A stretch of DNA of 64,000 nt from Dromaius novaehollandiae (Eukaryota; Chordata; Aves; Casuariiformes; Dromaiidae): assembly GCF_036370855.1 (NCBI RefSeq), contig NC_088102.1:35873835-35937834 (forward strand), read 5' to 3'. The position numbers and the translations under genes are program-made. The notes beneath the pieces are model-generated. The model saw only the letters and a program-made list of their open reading frames with translations, made no database searches and was not told the DNA's origin. Numbering within the stretch: position 1 is the first letter of the stretch; every line of letters begins with the position of its first letter. Positions 53,546 through 64,000 of this stretch are shown here, piece after piece.

Positions 53546-56500
53546 AGCCCAAGATAATATTCATCAAAAGTAGAAGAGAGATCTTGATTTTGAAGAAGGT
53601 GCCCTGGTTGTTCAATTCCACTGCTGCTTCATCAGGAACGTACTGTCCTCCCTGCATCTCAGTTCTCTCGGTAACATAAGTACTTAGAAATCAATGTATA
53701 AATGCTATCGAGATACCTACATTGAACATTTTTATTTTAAAACCTTCATGCTTAGCTGCTGCCTTACACTGCATCCAGTTTAATCTTACTATTCCCTAAG
53801 CAGTTGCATTTCTACTTATTAACTGCCCCATTCTGAGCAATGTAGTGTCAAGCTGCAGGCCACCCTGGGCTGGAAGTCAGAAAGTTGGCAAAAGAGACCT
53901 GCATCTCTGCTGCAGGGCCCCACCGAGTATGGAATCTCAGATTATGAGGGAGTGACAGGCTCAGTCCCTCACAAAACATGGTCGTGGACACTTTCCTGTA
54001 AAAAGAAGGGATGGTGATAATGCTCTTCACCTATAACGTGTGTATGGGGTTATGTGTAAGGTTAGAATACTTACCTGGGAAGCTGGGAACATGGGTTCGG
54101 TACCCTCCCCATCACCCAACTCCCAAGCTGCCAAGATGAAGGTGAAGCTTGGTTGAGGAGAGTGAGCTATGCAAACCTGACTTTTGCTTTGCAGAAGACC
54201 TCCAGGTAAAAGAAGAGAACCCTACGTACATCTGAAAATCACATTAGTGATTCATTAGGTGACCATTCTACTGAGTCAGTATTGAACTCATTCAAGTATA
54301 GAGCTTGAAGGTCACTGTGATTTATGAAGCACAAGCACATTGATACAAATCCAAGGCCATGGCTCATGTGATCTGTGATATTTTCTGCAGAAATTATGTT
54401 GTTAAGCCAATATGGTTGTCTAATTCAAACAAGTACCTTCCATCTATGTTTGCTTTTTCTTTAACTACCTTTTCCTTGAGAAGTTCATAAGCATGCACAT
54501 GCACACACACATGCGCACACACACATGCACAAATGAGTTTGACAGAAAGAATGCTCTCTAGCTTTGTGGTCAAAAGTTAGTCTATATGCAAATCTTACAA
54601 CACATAATCTCTCTTACAAAAATACAGTTGTGTTTTATATGTCCAGACCTCACTCTGACATACTGATTCCTGAATGTAAATTCTTCAGATGAAATGGTCC
54701 CTACTGTAAAGTAGATTCACACATGTTTTCTGTCCCCAGATGATGGGAGATTACATGCTCATTGCATCAGAGATTTGCTCTGTGGAAGAGCAAGATGCTG
54801 CTTCTACCAGTAGATGACTACTTCAAAATATAACTTAACGATCCAAAGTAGCCACACTGACGGAGTGATTAGGAAGATGGTGCCTGGGATGGGCCATGTT
54901 GCCCCTGTGAGACATGACAGATGAGACATTTTTATGCTGTTGTGCTAAGACCCCTGGAAAATCTCACAGCAATAGAAAGTCACAAATTGGATTTACTGTC
55001 AGAACTGACTGAATGGACCTGGCTTGCTGCCTCAGAGCAACCCGGACCTTTGAAGTTCTATTATACTCCAAGATGTGCCTTTCTTCCTCCATGGTAGTGG
55101 GAGTCCACAAAACCTAGCTTGGCCTTGAAGTGGAATAATAATAATTTTCTTAAGCTGTTCTTTTATATCTACATTAAGCTGATTTATAATGCCCTGCTCT
55201 CTTTCCTGGCTTCACATTCCTACTCTTTGCAGTGGGCTGACTAGTAGAGCTTATACAGCCATGCAGTCAGTTGCATATGAGAATTAATCCAGGTTTAAAA
55301 AACAAACCAACTAAAAACAATACATTTTCAACCACACCATATCAGTTCTTTCATTCATTTCACCAACCACTCCTATTAACTCAAGTGTTGCCACAACCAA
55401 ACAAAAGAGCATGACCACACATTTTGCCAATAGTTTTCACTTTGATCTATTTAAAGCCATTGTGAAATGACAGCCTCACTATGAAAGCTCTTGGATGTCC
55501 TTGTGGATTCATGAATGAGAAGGTTCCTTGGCATTGACAGAGTATACGCTGGGTGGCAGGGTCAGTAAAGAACATTTGAAAGACAAGCCAGACATCTAGT
55601 GTAGGAAGCAATTCCTGGAAGGGAGAAAACAAGATAGCTAGCATATTGGGAAAAAAGAAGACATCATGTGGAAGCTATGAAGAATCACTGTTGGATCAAT
55701 ATATGTTAGGCAAACTAGGTTATAGTCAAAATAGCTGGGTTTAACAAGTTCTCTTCAGTTAAGGTCTTTTGGCAATTGCACATGAAAAAACTCTTTCATC
55801 TGAGTTGTGATAAACCAAAAGTGTGGCTATCTTGTATGAGTGGCTGCTGGGAATAGCAGCTCTGTTTAATGTATCATCATCATTGGAATGTACTTCCTTG
55901 TTATGATGAAAGTTTGTAGCTGTTAGAAGAGCTTTTCCTGTCTTGAGTGTTGATTTCTGTTACAGCTAGTAGAGTATTTCTAGTGTGTTGTTCCAAGCCT
56001 GGGTCATAACTTTTGATCAAGATGATCTAGGCTTTGGTTGCCTTCACTAATTCATCAGAAATTTCTATTTTTAGAAAATATGTGTAGTGTTAGTGAAGGT
56101 TTTGGACAGATAATCCTGGTGAGGTTATTAGACCAAGGTAATTCTCCTGATATACAACAAAGTGCCCAGGAATGGAATATTCCCATCTCCAAAGCAATGT
56201 GATGTACAGCAGTGTTAGTTTTTGTGACTTTATCATAAGTATCAGGATAGTAGTGTCAAAGGTGAAGTAGTAGTTCTTTTGATGATGCACGTTCTAGAGT
56301 GACTTTTGGACAACTACAGCTTTCATTTATAAGGGGAAGGCAGTAAAACTCATCCTCATGATTGCAGAATGAGATCTGAAAGTGTGAAACTGGAGGATTC
56401 AGGGAGTGGATAGCAAATTAGAGGAATGGGATTTCTTTTTTGAATTTCCTTGGCCTTTAAGTCAGGTTGAAGATAACTGAACTCCTTTTGTTTGAGTGCT

Positions 56501-57339
56501 TTGGGATGTCAGTAGGGTACCTGTGAGGTAGCAGCTTCTGCAAAAAAACGAGGAATTGAGAGCACTTAGTAGCCACTGCCCCCTTTTCTTTAAGGACCCT
56601 ATCTTTCTGCAAGTTATATGCAACATGTCTTACAAAGTTAGTAATTATGCCTCTAACAGATCTGTCTATATAGTCTATCTCTATATTGACATTTCTTCTG
56701 CATAGGCTGCTTCTGTTAAACCTTTCAAAGTCCATCAGTAAGCCCTGAGCCCACCCTAGCTTTGCTGTGAGCCACAGATGTGCAAGAAACATGCAGGACT
56801 CTTGTCACTGAAAACCAATTAATAAGTCCAACCAATGGATAAAATAATTAAGGCTGGAATAATTACTTGTATCTCTGCTGAGAACCTAATATGAAAGAAA
56901 TGCTATGCTTTGCTTATAACTTCAAAAGAATACAGCTAAAACATCTGCAGCTAAAGGATGGATGGATAGATACCATGCTTCCAGCTGAAAGGTGGCAGGA
57001 GTTTCTGCTTTGCTTAGATTCCATTTTTAGCCTTGGATGGAGCAGTTTAGAAGGAGCATTTTAAACCCCTCACCAGCAGAGAATAAGTGATATATGACTG
57101 ATAGTAGAGAGAAAAGCTGTGCTCTCAACATCTGCTAACTTCAGTACCTTCAGTATGTTGAGGACTTTATTCATACAAAGTCAACATAAATGAATTGACT
57201 GTCCAGGTGTCTTGGGACACCTTGAAAATATATGGATAATCATTGCTTTTAGAATTGAAGCTAGAAGACAAATCAAATACATCTGATTTTCCTTTATCTG
57301 TATACCTTAAGCACAATGGAAGACAGGGGCTCTCCATGA
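53546..57339. other. Intergenic DNA upstream of RASGRP1
   Basis: AT-rich DNA beyond the CpG island. It includes a CA-rich simple repeat at about 54494-54531. Short open frames show no family resemblance. No exon, RNA gene or regulatory element could be supported. Confidence 0.65.
54494..54531. repeat. Imperfect CA-rich microsatellite
   Basis: Alternating CA units interrupted by TG and GC, in intergenic DNA upstream of the CpG island. Confidence 0.8.
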
Positions 57340-58295
57340 AAAATGTGGAGAACCTGTTCCAATGCTTGACTGCTTTCATGGTAAAAATTCTTTTTCCTTA
57401 AATTCAGTCACGTCTCTTCTTGTGTCAGTTTATGTCTGTTTTTTCTTATACTCCTACCATGCACTGCTGGCTTCTCCTTCTCAGTAATCTTCACAGAAGT
57501 GTTAGCAGTTGGCTATCACATCCCCCTGAAGCTGTCTCTTCTCCAAGAAGAACAAGCCCAGTTCCCTGAGCCCCTCCCCACAAGTGCTTCAACTCCCAAC
57601 AATCTTAGTGGCCCTATGCTGAGCTTGCTGCAATTTTTCATTGTCTTCTTGTGCTGAGGAACCCAGAACTGGATGCAGCATCTAGATTCAGTCTAAAGAG
57701 TGCTAAGTACAAGGGGATAATCACTTTGCTCAGTGTACTGGCTGTGCTGCTCTGAATACTGCCCCGGATGCTGCTGGTCTTCTCTTCTGCCAGGCACACT
57801 GCTGGATTTTGTGCAGCTTGCTGCCTGCCAGGAGCCCCAGGTCCTTTTCAGCAGAGCTACTCCGCAGCCAGTCTTTGTGGGGCATTCTTCCTTCACCAGT
57901 GCAGGAAGTTGTCCTTGTTGAATTCCATAAATTTCCTTTCAGCCCATTCCTCCAGCCTGCTGAGGTCTCTTTGGATGGCAGCCTTGCCCTCAAGTGTATT
58001 GACCTGTCCTCCCAATTTGATACCACCCGAACACTTGACAAGAGTGCACCCTGTCATCTCCTCAAGATTGTTGATAAAGATGTTAAACAGGAGGAGTCCC
58101 AGGATAGACGCCTGTGATACTCATTACCAGCCTCCAGGTAGAGTACAACCACTACCTTCTGAGTCCAACCACTCAAACAGCTTTTTACCCATCTAGTTGT
58201 CCACTCATCCAGACCCTAATATCCCAAATTGAATACAAGAATATTGTGGGAAATAGTGTTGAAAGTTGAGAAGTATCAGCATCCGTAAATCTGTC
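57340..58295 (-). mobile_element. Degraded CR1 LINE, 5'-truncated, minus strand
   Basis: Minus-strand translation of 57.73-58.12 kb gives recognisable pieces of the CR1 reverse transcriptase C-terminal part: LLFNIFINNLEE, TLEGKAAIQRDLSRLEEWAE and SSSAEKDLGLL. Plus-strand blocks such as ctgttccaatgcttgac, cttctccaagaagaacaagc and gataaagatgttaaacagga follow the order seen in avian CR1 copies. Frameshifts and stops show it is dead. Confidence 0.85.
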
Positions 58296-61200
58296 TACCT
58301 TTTCGTGTTGTACTGGTTGGTCTAATAAAAGACATTATCCTTACCCATAGCTCTTGTCTTGCCTATGTCTTTAAACCATGGCGGTTACGACAGTGTTACC
58401 AATAAGACGTTATATGTATGGATGCCACTGGAAGAATATTAAGATTGCTAAATTGTGTGATTGAAAATTAGGAGATTCGTTTGTCTCATTGTATGGATGG
58501 CAACACTGCCTTTAACAAGATTTTTTATAGTACCTCTGCTTCATTTAGATTATAGTGTGGATGTATAGTAGGGGCAAATAAGGAGGCATACTGGTGGAAA
58601 TTTTTGTTTTGGACTGCTTTGGTTACAGAAGTCAGATGGCACATAATGACTAAGGAAAGGCAATTGTAGAAGAGTGATCTGATGACTAAGACAATTAAAA
58701 ACTGCTTGTGAAACTTCGAGGGGCTGCCCTAGAGTCTCTTACCTTTGAAGTCATGATGCTGATAAGAGCTTTCTACATATCTATTCATTGATTGTATTCC
58801 TCAGATTTTGGATGCTGACTGTGCATTCTTTTATCTGAATTGCGGAAATCTGAGTATTCACCATTGCAAATTAAAGGCATATATTTTGACCATGTAAAGC
58901 ACTGGATAATGCTAATTAGTTTTTTGGAGAAGAGTCCAAGTTGTCTCATCTTGAACACCGTAACTTCTATGACATTTCCTTTGTACCTCTGTTCCCCATT
59001 TGAAATGGGAAAAACAATCTCATTGTACTTCACAAAGGTCGTGATAAAGTCTTTTATTGACTCATAGCTGTGTTGGTGATAATTACTTAGGAATACTCTG
59101 AAAATAAATGTATTTGTGCTTGTGAAAATACTCATATAGTCCAGTGATGCACGCTATACATTTTGAGTGCATGACTTTGCAACCTAGCTTAGAGGTTCCA
59201 CATTTAGTCCAGGAAATTTGACAAAGATACATGGACATATGCATCAGTGCATCATGATAGGTATCAGTGTATCTCATGCACCAGTGAATACTGTACTCAG
59301 GATGTGCTGCAACACCAGTATCTGAGTGCATAGGAGCTCATGTGCATCCCACTGTATTTTTCAAGGCTCCTGAGTCTGCAGTGCCCTGACTGGGATTCCG
59401 AGCAGAGACAAATCCCCTCAAAATGACCAAATTTCCCTCCTCTTTTTTTCCTGTCCAGACAAACCTTACATGAAGAAAAATTGGATATGTGCAGGAAAAT
59501 TTAGGTAGTTCATAATTCATAATTTCTTACTCTTCTATTTTCACCCTGTACTCTCAAAAGGAGTTAGAAGTCATCAAGGGGTCTAAAATTCATTTTGAAT
59601 AACTGTGCCTAGGTTTATTATTAGTTTTTTGTACAGATAAGTTTCATGCAAACTTCTGATGGACAACAGCCTTGCACTCTTGGCTATTCAATCCTTAGCT
59701 AAAAGATTGAAGTTGCTAGATTTTGTTTTTTCATCTGGAAGAATTTAAATAACAATGGTCTAAAACTAATTGTTCCAGTAAGAAGAGCAATAAACATTTA
59801 TCTTGAGAAACATATAAAAGTAATATACAAAAAGAGTGAGTCTGGTATGTTAGAAAACGCCACTAGCTGGTACTCATTCTTCTGAGTAGAAGCATACTCT
59901 GAGTTGTATGGCTTTGAGGCACAGCCCTACAAGTAATACTGTGGCCTTTCTACTGATTAAAGATTTTGATGTTTTCCTGTTTAGGAGAATGCCAAAATAC
60001 ACTAAGCGTTGATAATCTACCTAGAAAGAAGACTTGCCTACCATGCTTTAAGGTCCAGCTGTTTCAGAAGTAGCACACAGTGGGGCTGTCTTTGAGGTAT
60101 TTTATTATGACATTGCAATATACAATGAAAGGTAATGATATTGCTAATTGAAATCTGTATTCTGTATCAGTGAAACCAAAAGTACGTTTCATTCTAACAT
60201 GGGGGGAAGATAAAAAGTATTTATTGTAAATGAGTCAAGAGCTGCGTCATCGTAACTCCTAGTCCCCTACAGTAGCCCACAGCAAAATATTTTTCCTTCC
60301 TTTTGGTATTTCAGAATTGACAACATATCTACTGTTTTGATTCAGGTCATCAGGATGCTTATACGTGGATGCAATTTACCAAGTGATTTTGATGAGAAGT
60401 GCACAAAAAATGAATCTCCTTCCCTTCCTCTCTCCCCCTGCCAAAACCCAACCCTGCTGCAATACCTTCTTTCTTAAAATGCATGTGTATAAAAATGGAA
60501 AGATAAGGTGAAAAAGATCTGGTGCCCTTGAAAGAACTACTGTCCAGAGAGGTTGAGACCCAAGATACAGAAACAAAAAGCGTAACAGTGCTACTAAGAA
60601 TGCTTCTTTTTGGTTCACCATCTGCTTTAAAGGATCAAAACAGCTACTTAAACAGGATGTAGATAACATCATCCCAAATGTCCCTTTGTAAACATTTTCC
60701 AAGGACACAGTAGTTAGCTACTTCCCTGACAGGATATCTCTTGGTCAGCAGCAAAAGGCAAGACAGCACTCACTAGAAATATAGAAAGTTTATTGTTTTA
60801 ACCTTTCTAAGGTGGTTTCATAGATAAATTGTTGTGGATGTGGCAGTACATTTGAAAGAATGACAGAATGAAAAACAGGCTCACAGAAGGGTTTTTTTTT
60901 CCCGGGTTAATGTAATAGTTGCTCAAAAAATTTAGCAAATAGCAGCTAAAATTAAAGTCCATGATCCTGCAAGTTGGAAAGAAATATAGATATGTGATTG
61001 CTATGTGGCTTGTTTCAGACAGAGATGCTTCAAAATTTCCCAAAAGAGTGGGCAAAATTTAATTTTGCTGTTGCAGGGATGAAGGCCAGAATTAATGACT
61101 TTGCCCTGTTGCTTTCAGTGAGAAAAGTTACTGGCAGGGAGATTCTGTGAAGAAGCAAGAGTGACAGTTGAGAGGTGAAGACAGGAGGAGCTATAGGGGT

Positions 61201-64000
61201 TTTGGTGGATGTGGCTGTGCCAGGAGTGCTGTTTCTCTGCCCTTTGCTGTTTTTCTGATCTCGTTTACAGGGCAGGAACCTTTTCCAAGGTGATTTCACC
61301 CTGAAGTTCAAGGTAGTGCTGAGTTGAACAGAGCTCTGGATTGGGTGCTCAGGATGCAGGTGGACATCATGTGCCATAGAGGCAGGGCATATCATGTCCA
61401 TATCACTCCTCCCCCAAGGGTCTCTCTTTTCTTTTACGTCATTTTACTTGTGATAATGGAAATGCTCTTTTCCCATCTAACCTGGCTGCGCTTGCCCCTT
61501 TCTCTTCTCCAGTGCATACGCTCAGTATGTGAGTCAGTTGGAGAAGAGAGGAGGTGAGAGGAGAGGGGAGGAAGATCATCTTCCCTTATACCCATTCCAG
61601 CAACCCACCACATTGTCAGTGCTGGGAGATCAGTAGGAAGCAGAACAAGGCTGAGAACAAAGGCAGGGTGGCTGCAGTTAGCAGCTGTGGCTGCCGGGGG
61701 GTTTCTGTTATGTTACTGTTCTCATGACAACAGTAAGTTGACCATCATTTAAAAGAAGACTAGTTTGGGGCTGAAAATGATAAGTTTACCAGCTGTATAT
61801 ACACCTAGTGAACAGAAATCTGTTCAATCTGTTCTCCTAATTCAAAATACATAGCAACTGCACTTGTCAAACTTAGGCACAACAGTTCTTTGCTAAATTT
61901 TTACTCTGTCCCTGAAGAGTATCATCAGGATAGTTCAGTCTGCATAATTCATAGAGATATTTAGAATGAATGGCAAAAAATCCTTGAAGGGGTGGGTGAC
62001 CAAAATACCAGGAAAACTGCCCAGGCTCTTCACAGAATGCTTAACATGTCTATGTTGATACTGTTACACTTCTGCTTAAATGAAGGGACTGTAAGATATG
62101 ACTCTCAGTGTGCTGGATTTAATGGTGACTTTGGAATGAATTATGTTGAGAACAGGATCAGGCAGATGAATGCAATTAAAAAAATGCTGAGTGAACAGAG
62201 AATTGATAAGAAACCATCTTCATTTGTAAATGTGAGATGTCAATGTTAGATGTAAATTTTGTGCTAGATGTAAAATGAATACTGGGAAAATGTCAATTAC
62301 TTAGACTTAAAATCATGCAAGTTTTCTTGAACTCCTGAGATCTTTTCTTTCTCCTCCAAGTTTTATATTGCCTTATCTTCCCAGCTGAGTGTTGGTTGCT
62401 GTTTTAAAGAATGGCTCAGGGTAGAAATTTTGTCAAGTGCTACTGTCACTTTTCTGGATTAGAAATCCATTAGTATAGGATTATCCATTGCTGGCTTCAG
62501 CTTTAATCAAGATTTACTCTAGCAGTGCTGAACGGAAGGTAATTGAAAATAGAGACCAAAAATGATATTCAGTACGCACACACACACACACACACGCAAA
62601 CATACATATATACTAATAGCTGTATAGTTATATAGTCTATATATATATATATATCGATATATATATATTTCCCATTAGATACATATATTGAAATACTGTA
62701 TCAATAGTCACATGATTTGGAGGTAAATAAAATTGGTGCCTAAATAGGCACCAGTTCAACAAACACAGTTAAACCCACTCTTATTTTAAACTGCCTAACA
62801 TGGACAGGCTTAATCATATGCTGAAAATTAATCTGGTTGAAAAGAAATCCTCATTTGCTAGGAGCTCCTGAAGGGGTAACATTAAGCGGTTCTTGTAAAG
62901 TCCTTGCCAAAGTACGTTGTTAGCTTCAGGAGCTTAGACTCTAATTATGGGTGTCTCTGGTTGTGAATATCCAACTTCGGAAACAACGCAAAATTGTCAA
63001 GATATGCTGAGCGCCTTTAGTGCCAAGATTTCTGGCAGATAGTCTACAAGAGGGTTAGGTTAAGTACCCAAAACGTTTTGTACCCTCAACTGCAAGGTAT
63101 TTTTGAAATTGTTAGTTTGCAGCTTTTTTTGTTATCTTTCAATCATCTATAAAAAAGAGTTAATAGTACCTTTCTTTAACACTTGTTAAAGCCTCCAAAA
63201 TCCTGTGGTATAAACATGAACAGTAAAGTCCTATGACAACCAGAAAATAATCTAGTAGTGAAAATTACAAATTCTGTCTGTAAAAGTGATTGCTTGGGCA
63301 TGTTTTCTCTCTTCTCATCTACCTGTCCTATTTTATCAGTTCTTTGGAATTTTGAGGGAAAGGATTCAAGAGAACTCACAGGTTAAAAAAAAATGTTGTG
63401 TGCCTTTTTCTTTGTCAAACACAAGCATATTTTAAAGTTTAAGTTTAAGCTTAGTGCTATCTATCCTTAAAAAGTCAAATAACAGGAGGAGAGAAAAACA
63501 TTGTCAGTAAATTGTGTGACTAATGAGTCATATTAACTGAACTAATATTTTTAAAGCAGAATGTTTAAATTGCTTTTAAGAACATGCCAAGCATTATTAT
63601 TCTGAGGACTAACAGCATCACTTACAGAGTATTTTTTAAGGATATGGACAAAAAAGTTTAATTCCACAGCAGAGCGAAATGACAATAAAGAAGGAAAGTT
63701 GTGCTTAAATGTGCATGTAAGAGTCTACCAATATTCAAATCATTATTTTATAAGGTGCAGCCTCTTTGTATTCAGACAGGAAGGTTATTTAAGTGTTTTT
63801 TCTCTCACTCTGTGATTATGGCAATGAAAAAACAGTTCAAACTCTAAAACAAAATAGTTTTTCTAGTCTGTGGCGCGCTCAGCTTTTTTTCAGGACAGAT
63901 GGCAAAAAACAGATGGTAACCACCTGTAAGAGTATATTGCTGTTTAAGATTCAGAACCTTATATATCCATTACCTCAATCAGAATAGTTTTTCTGATTTG
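58296..64000. other. Intergenic DNA to window end
   Basis: Unique-looking AT-rich sequence with a CA repeat (62577-62595) and a TA repeat (62638-62669). Open frames of up to about 120 codons near 58.8, 60.4 and 61.0 kb lack recognisable domains and flanking splice structure. Confidence 0.65.
62577..62669. repeat. CA and TA dinucleotide repeats
   Basis: A CA tract at 62577-62595, then TA-rich spacer, then an interrupted TA tract at 62638-62669. Confidence 0.9.

Noticed and set aside
58310..58380. TTGGTCTAATAAAAGACATTATC-like string resembling a 3' end or an old repeat tail
   Set aside because: I recall similar strings at vertebrate transcript ends, but no gene body or named repeat precedes it apart from the CR1. 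A library search would be needed.
56457..59135. 111-116 codon minus-strand ORFs flanking the CR1 remnant, considered as transposon or viral coding fragments
   Set aside because: No reverse transcriptase, integrase, gag or transposase motif is visible outside the CR1 segment itself.
60376..61401. Minus-strand ORFs of 110 and 123 codons in the distal intergenic region
   Set aside because: No recognisable family, no supporting splice sites or codon pattern, and lengths expected by chance in this much sequence.
61992..62249. 85-codon plus-strand ORF with several Cys and charged residues
   Set aside because: No signal peptide, domain or exon borders could be supported. It is treated as chance.

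Overview
This is a vertebrate nuclear genome window, most likely from a bird. The evidence is spliced genes with GT-AG introns, AT-rich introns of 0.5-16 kb, a GC-rich CpG-island promoter, and CR1-type LINE remnants in the orientation and order typical of sauropsid genomes. There are no prokaryotic operons, CRISPR arrays or intact mobile elements. The species cannot be named from the sequence alone.

Layout: (1) 1-~3035, plus strand: the last two coding exons and 3'UTR of FAM98B, ending in a glycine-rich tail. (2) ~3.0-7.5 kb: convergent intergenic spacer and the probable distal 3'UTR of the next gene. (3) 9561-52634, minus strand: the complete coding region of RASGRP1. I rebuilt it as 17 coding exons by matching splice sites, phase and family homology. 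It sums to 2352 nt, or 783 codons plus stop. (4) ~52.0-53.55 kb: CpG island with RASGRP1 exon 1, its 5'UTR and promoter motifs. (5) 53.55-64 kb: upstream intergenic DNA with a degraded CR1 LINE (about 57.3-58.3 kb) and simple repeats; I find no gene there.

FAM98B and RASGRP1 lie tail-to-tail, matching the arrangement I recall for human 15q14. FAM98B is a subunit of the tRNA-splicing ligase complex. RASGRP1 is a diacylglycerol- and calcium-responsive Ras exchange factor of lymphocytes. They share a neighbourhood, not a pathway.

The most notable signal is intron 3 of RASGRP1 (31436-33565). It is a textbook U12-type AT-AC minor-spliceosome intron with perfect ATATCCTTT donor and TTCCTTAAC branch-point motifs. 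GT-AG-only annotation would mis-splice the gene here. Next come an overlapping upstream ORF and a start-stop uORF in the probable RASGRP1 leader, and a paired E-box inverted repeat in the CpG island. I see no previously undescribed biological system. Most of the window is ordinary intron.
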